From NCBI RefSeq assembly GCF_006494375.1, contig NZ_VHIZ01000041.1:69927-133926 (forward strand): 64,000 nucleotides of DNA, written 5' to 3'. The DNA is from Pantoea anthophila (GTDB taxonomy: Bacteria; Pseudomonadota; Gammaproteobacteria; Enterobacterales; Enterobacteriaceae). The notes under the pieces are model-generated. The model was not told where the DNA came from. It was given only the letters and a program-made list of their open reading frames with translations, and did not search any database. Below are positions 62,035 through 64,000 of this stretch, piece by piece; position 1 is the stretch's first letter, and the number at the start of each line of letters is the position of its first letter. A program made the translations under genes and the position numbers.

Positions 62035-62175
62035 AGGGTAATCAATGCCCTATAAAACCTAAGGAATTGAGAAATCCGGCAATAGCAACCCGTTGTTTTT
62101 ACAAGATGCTGCGCCTCACCCTGCCTTTTTGACCCTCTCCGTCCGTCGGACCGGGATGCCGATCCCGCACGCAGA

Positions 62176-62200
62176 GCAGGCGGTCTGTCCGCCCGCCTGC
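62176..62200 (-). terminator. Stem-loop after the class III aminotransferase
   Basis: GCAGGCGG/CCGCCTGC, 8-bp stem, 9-nt loop, 23 bp past the stop on the minus strand. No T-run. Confidence 0.35.
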
Positions 62201-62222
62201 CGCGTCAGCCCTGACCTGCGGA

Positions 62223-63563
62223 CTACCTGCCCAGCTCGCGCAGCGCGCTGTCGAGTGCGCCGACCAGCCAGTCGATGTCACCCTCCTGGAATGCCAATGG
62301 CGGACGCAGTTTCAGCACATTCCCATAGGGGCCCGCGACCGAGGTCAGCACGCGATGTTCACGCAGCTTCTCGATTAAATCCAGCGCCAGGGTTTTATCC
62401 GGCGTTTTACTGTGTCGATCGGTCACCAGCTCGAAGCCGATAAAGAGTCCGGCACCGCGCACATCCCCTACGCACTCATAACGATCCATCAGGGTTTTCA
62501 GCTCAGCCAGCAGCTTCGCGCCGACGACCCGGCTGTGTTCCTGCAGCCCCTCTTCGGTGATCACCTTCAGCACAGCCTGCGCCGCGGCCATGGCGACCGG
62601 ATTGCCGCCAAAGGTGTTGAAGTAAGGAATCGAGTCGCTGAAGGCGGCCAGCACATCACTTTTTGCCAGCAGCCCGGAAACGGGGATGCCATTGCCCATT
62701 GGCTTGCCGGTGGTAATGAGATCGGGCACGACATCGTGGCGGCCAAAGCCCCAGAAGGCGTCGCCGGTGCGGCCAAAGCCAGGCTGGACTTCATCGGCAA
62801 TAAAGATCCCGCCGTTGGCGTGCACCACATCGACCGCTTTTTTCAGGAAGCCGCGCGGATTGGGCAGCACACCGTCCGAGGAGAAAATCGAGTCCGCCAG
62901 GAAACCGGCAAATTTAATGCCGTGCGCCGCCATGTCATCGATCTGCTGCTGAATCTGGTCAGCGAACCAGTCGCCAAGGTCGGGCGCATCCACCCGGTAG
63001 GCATCCGGCGGCATCACCAGCCGTGTGGTGGGGGCCAGCGGCTGTCCGCTGCCCAGCGCCGGGGAAGCGCCGGAGGTCAGCTCACTGGTGCCGTGATAGG
63101 CCTCCTTGCTGACAATGATGCCGGTGCCGCCGCTGAAGGCGCGCGCGACGCGGATTGCCAGGTCATTCGCTTCCGAGCCGGTGCACATATACATCGCACG
63201 ATCGATCGCCGCAGGTGTGGTCGCCAGCAGCGCTTCACTGTAATCGAGGATATTTTCATGCAGGTAACGGGTGTGGGTGTTCAGCATTTTCATCTGCTGC
63301 GTCACCGCCTCGATCACTGCCGGATGGCAGTGGCCGATGCTCGCCACGTTGTTATACACATCGAGATATTTATCACCTGCGGCATCCCACAGGTATTGCC
63401 CTTCACCCCGCACCAGATGAACCGGTTTGCGATAGAACAGACGATAGGATTCGCCAAGCACTTTGCTGCGTTTATCGGTCAGTTTGCGCGTGTCGCTGTC
63501 CAGCGCATCGGCATGTTCGGCACGAAAACTGTTGGTATCCATAATGGTGGAACGCGTGGCCAT
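62223..63563 (-). CDS. Class III pyridoxal-phosphate aminotransferase
   Basis: 446 residues. Fold type I, class III: PLP contacts TGSEANDLAIRVAR and YHGTSELTSG, the Asp in FIADEVQPGFGRTGD, and the Schiff-base Lys287 in TTGKPMGNGIPVSG. Similar proteins are annotated as aspartate aminotransferase family or alanine-glyoxylate (AGXT2-like) enzymes; the substrate is not given by the motifs. The start at 63563 has GGGAG 9 bp upstream. It is divergent from a DeoR-type regulator, which probably controls it. Confidence 0.85.
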   Translation of the reverse strand: MATRSTIMDTNSFRAEHADALDSDTRKLTDKRSKVLGESYRLFYRKPVHLVRGEGQYLWDAAGDKYLDVYNNVASIGHCHPAVIEAVTQQMKMLNTHTRYLHENILDYSEALLATTPAAIDRAMYMCTGSEANDLAIRVARAFSGGTGIIVSKEAYHGTSELTSGASPALGSGQPLAPTTRLVMPPDAYRVDAPDLGDWFADQIQQQIDDMAAHGIKFAGFLADSIFSSDGVLPNPRGFLKKAVDVVHANGGIFIADEVQPGFGRTGDAFWGFGRHDVVPDLITTGKPMGNGIPVSGLLAKSDVLAAFSDSIPYFNTFGGNPVAMAAAQAVLKVITEEGLQEHSRVVGAKLLAELKTLMDRYECVGDVRGAGLFIGFELVTDRHSKTPDKTLALDLIEKLREHRVLTSVAGPYGNVLKLRPPLAFQEGDIDWLVGALDSALRELGR

Positions 63564-63638
63564 AATGACTCCCGTGACAAGGATGAAGGAGGAAGATCAG
63601 ACCCCTCCATCATGCCTGCCTGAAAATAAAATGCAACC

Positions 63639-63663
63639 AAATACACAAATACAACAAAATACA
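63639..63663. promoter_or_regulatory. Three direct repeats AAATACA between aminotransferase and DeoR regulator
   Basis: AAATACA occurs at 63639-63645, 63647-63653 and 63657-63663 in the divergent gap. Direct repeats of this size next to a DeoR-family gene suggest the binding site of that regulator. Confidence 0.5.
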
Positions 63664-63769
63664 CATGACGCAGGGAGATCGCCGCGTTAAGCTGATGCCT
63701 GATTCAGACGGACTCCTGCGCCTCACTGGCGTATTATCCGTGCTCTTCGCGCTTTAAAAGGAAACCGCT

Positions 63770-64000
63770 ATGCTGCAGGAAACGCGCCTTCATCGCATCC
63801 GCGCCCTGCTGACCCGACTCAATCAGGTCAGTACCGAGCGCATCATCAGGGAGCTGGGGGTATCACGCGAAACCGCGCGCCGCGATATCATCGAGCTGGA
63901 AGCGCTGGGGCTGGCGCGCCGCGTCCATGGCGGACTGGTGGCGATAGAACCCTCGGCGGAGCCGCCGCTGACGGAACGTCGCAGTACGCAGACCCGGGAG
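63770..64000 (+). CDS. DeoR-family transcriptional regulator, N-terminal part (runs off the window)
   Basis: 77 codons visible. The DeoR helix-turn-helix is clear: LHRIRALLTRLNQVSTERIIRELGVSRETARRDI is the typical region (residues about 7-40), followed by IELEALGLARRVHGG, the end of the winged helix. The sensor domain is beyond the window. AAAAGGAAA stands before the ATG. Divergent to the aminotransferase; control of that gene is likely. Confidence 0.85.
   Translation, partial: MLQETRLHRIRALLTRLNQVSTERIIRELGVSRETARRDIIELEALGLARRVHGGLVAIEPSAEPPLTERRSTQTRE

Overview
The window reads as chromosomal DNA of an Enterobacterales bacterium, most likely Pantoea or a close Erwinia relative. That placement is an inference: nearly every protein is recognisably the E. 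coli family member and E. coli-like gene order is kept over long stretches, but there are insertions and breaks (a second MsbA-type transporter, a second cellulose operon, sodA and virK-like genes beside mtl). No phage, transposase, integrase or CRISPR array was seen.

Layout. 1-3261: end of gppA, rep, ppiC. 3262-15733: yhjG (AsmA family), pdeH, kdgK, an MsbA-like ABC exporter with a nearby alpha/beta hydrolase inserted between kdgK and yhjJ, then yhjJ, dctA and pdeK. 15851-28707: E. coli-type cellulose locus bcsRQABC (minus strand) with divergent bcsEFG (plus strand). 28790-40617: a second cellulose operon bcsOQABCDZ (minus strand). 41071-46795: dppABCDF. 46796-48107: about 1.2 kb of non-coding DNA with striking nested inverted repeats, then tRNA-Pro(UGG). 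48232-52210: eptB, ohr-ohrR, an HD-domain hydrolase, yiaG. 52942-55460: gamma-glutamyltransferase-like protein and the YiaF/DUF3053 lipoprotein. 55892-60144: CRP-controlled mtlADR and yibL. 60153-64000: VirK/YbjX-family protein, sodA, a class III aminotransferase, and the truncated start of a divergent DeoR-family regulator.

How the genes work together. The centre is a cellulose block. Each operon has its own BcsA synthase with a PilZ c-di-GMP site, BcsB, BcsC and BcsQ. Only the second has BcsD, BcsO and the endoglucanase BcsZ; only the first is linked to bcsR and bcsEFG, whose BcsG would add phosphoethanolamine to cellulose. Two EAL phosphodiesterases (pdeH, pdeK) lie upstream and could lower the c-di-GMP both synthases need. 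The rest is metabolism and envelope upkeep: KDG kinase, C4-dicarboxylate and dipeptide uptake, mannitol use, lipid A modification and peroxide/superoxide defence.

Most unusual signals: the hairpin cluster at 47506-47941, where several stems of unrelated sequence carry the same apical CA-GGGA-TG; the 90-bp tandem repeats in a long Ala/Pro/Ser-rich extension of the second BcsB; the paired but differently equipped cellulose operons; the extra MsbA; and a tRNA-Pro(UGG) where E. coli has proK (CGG).
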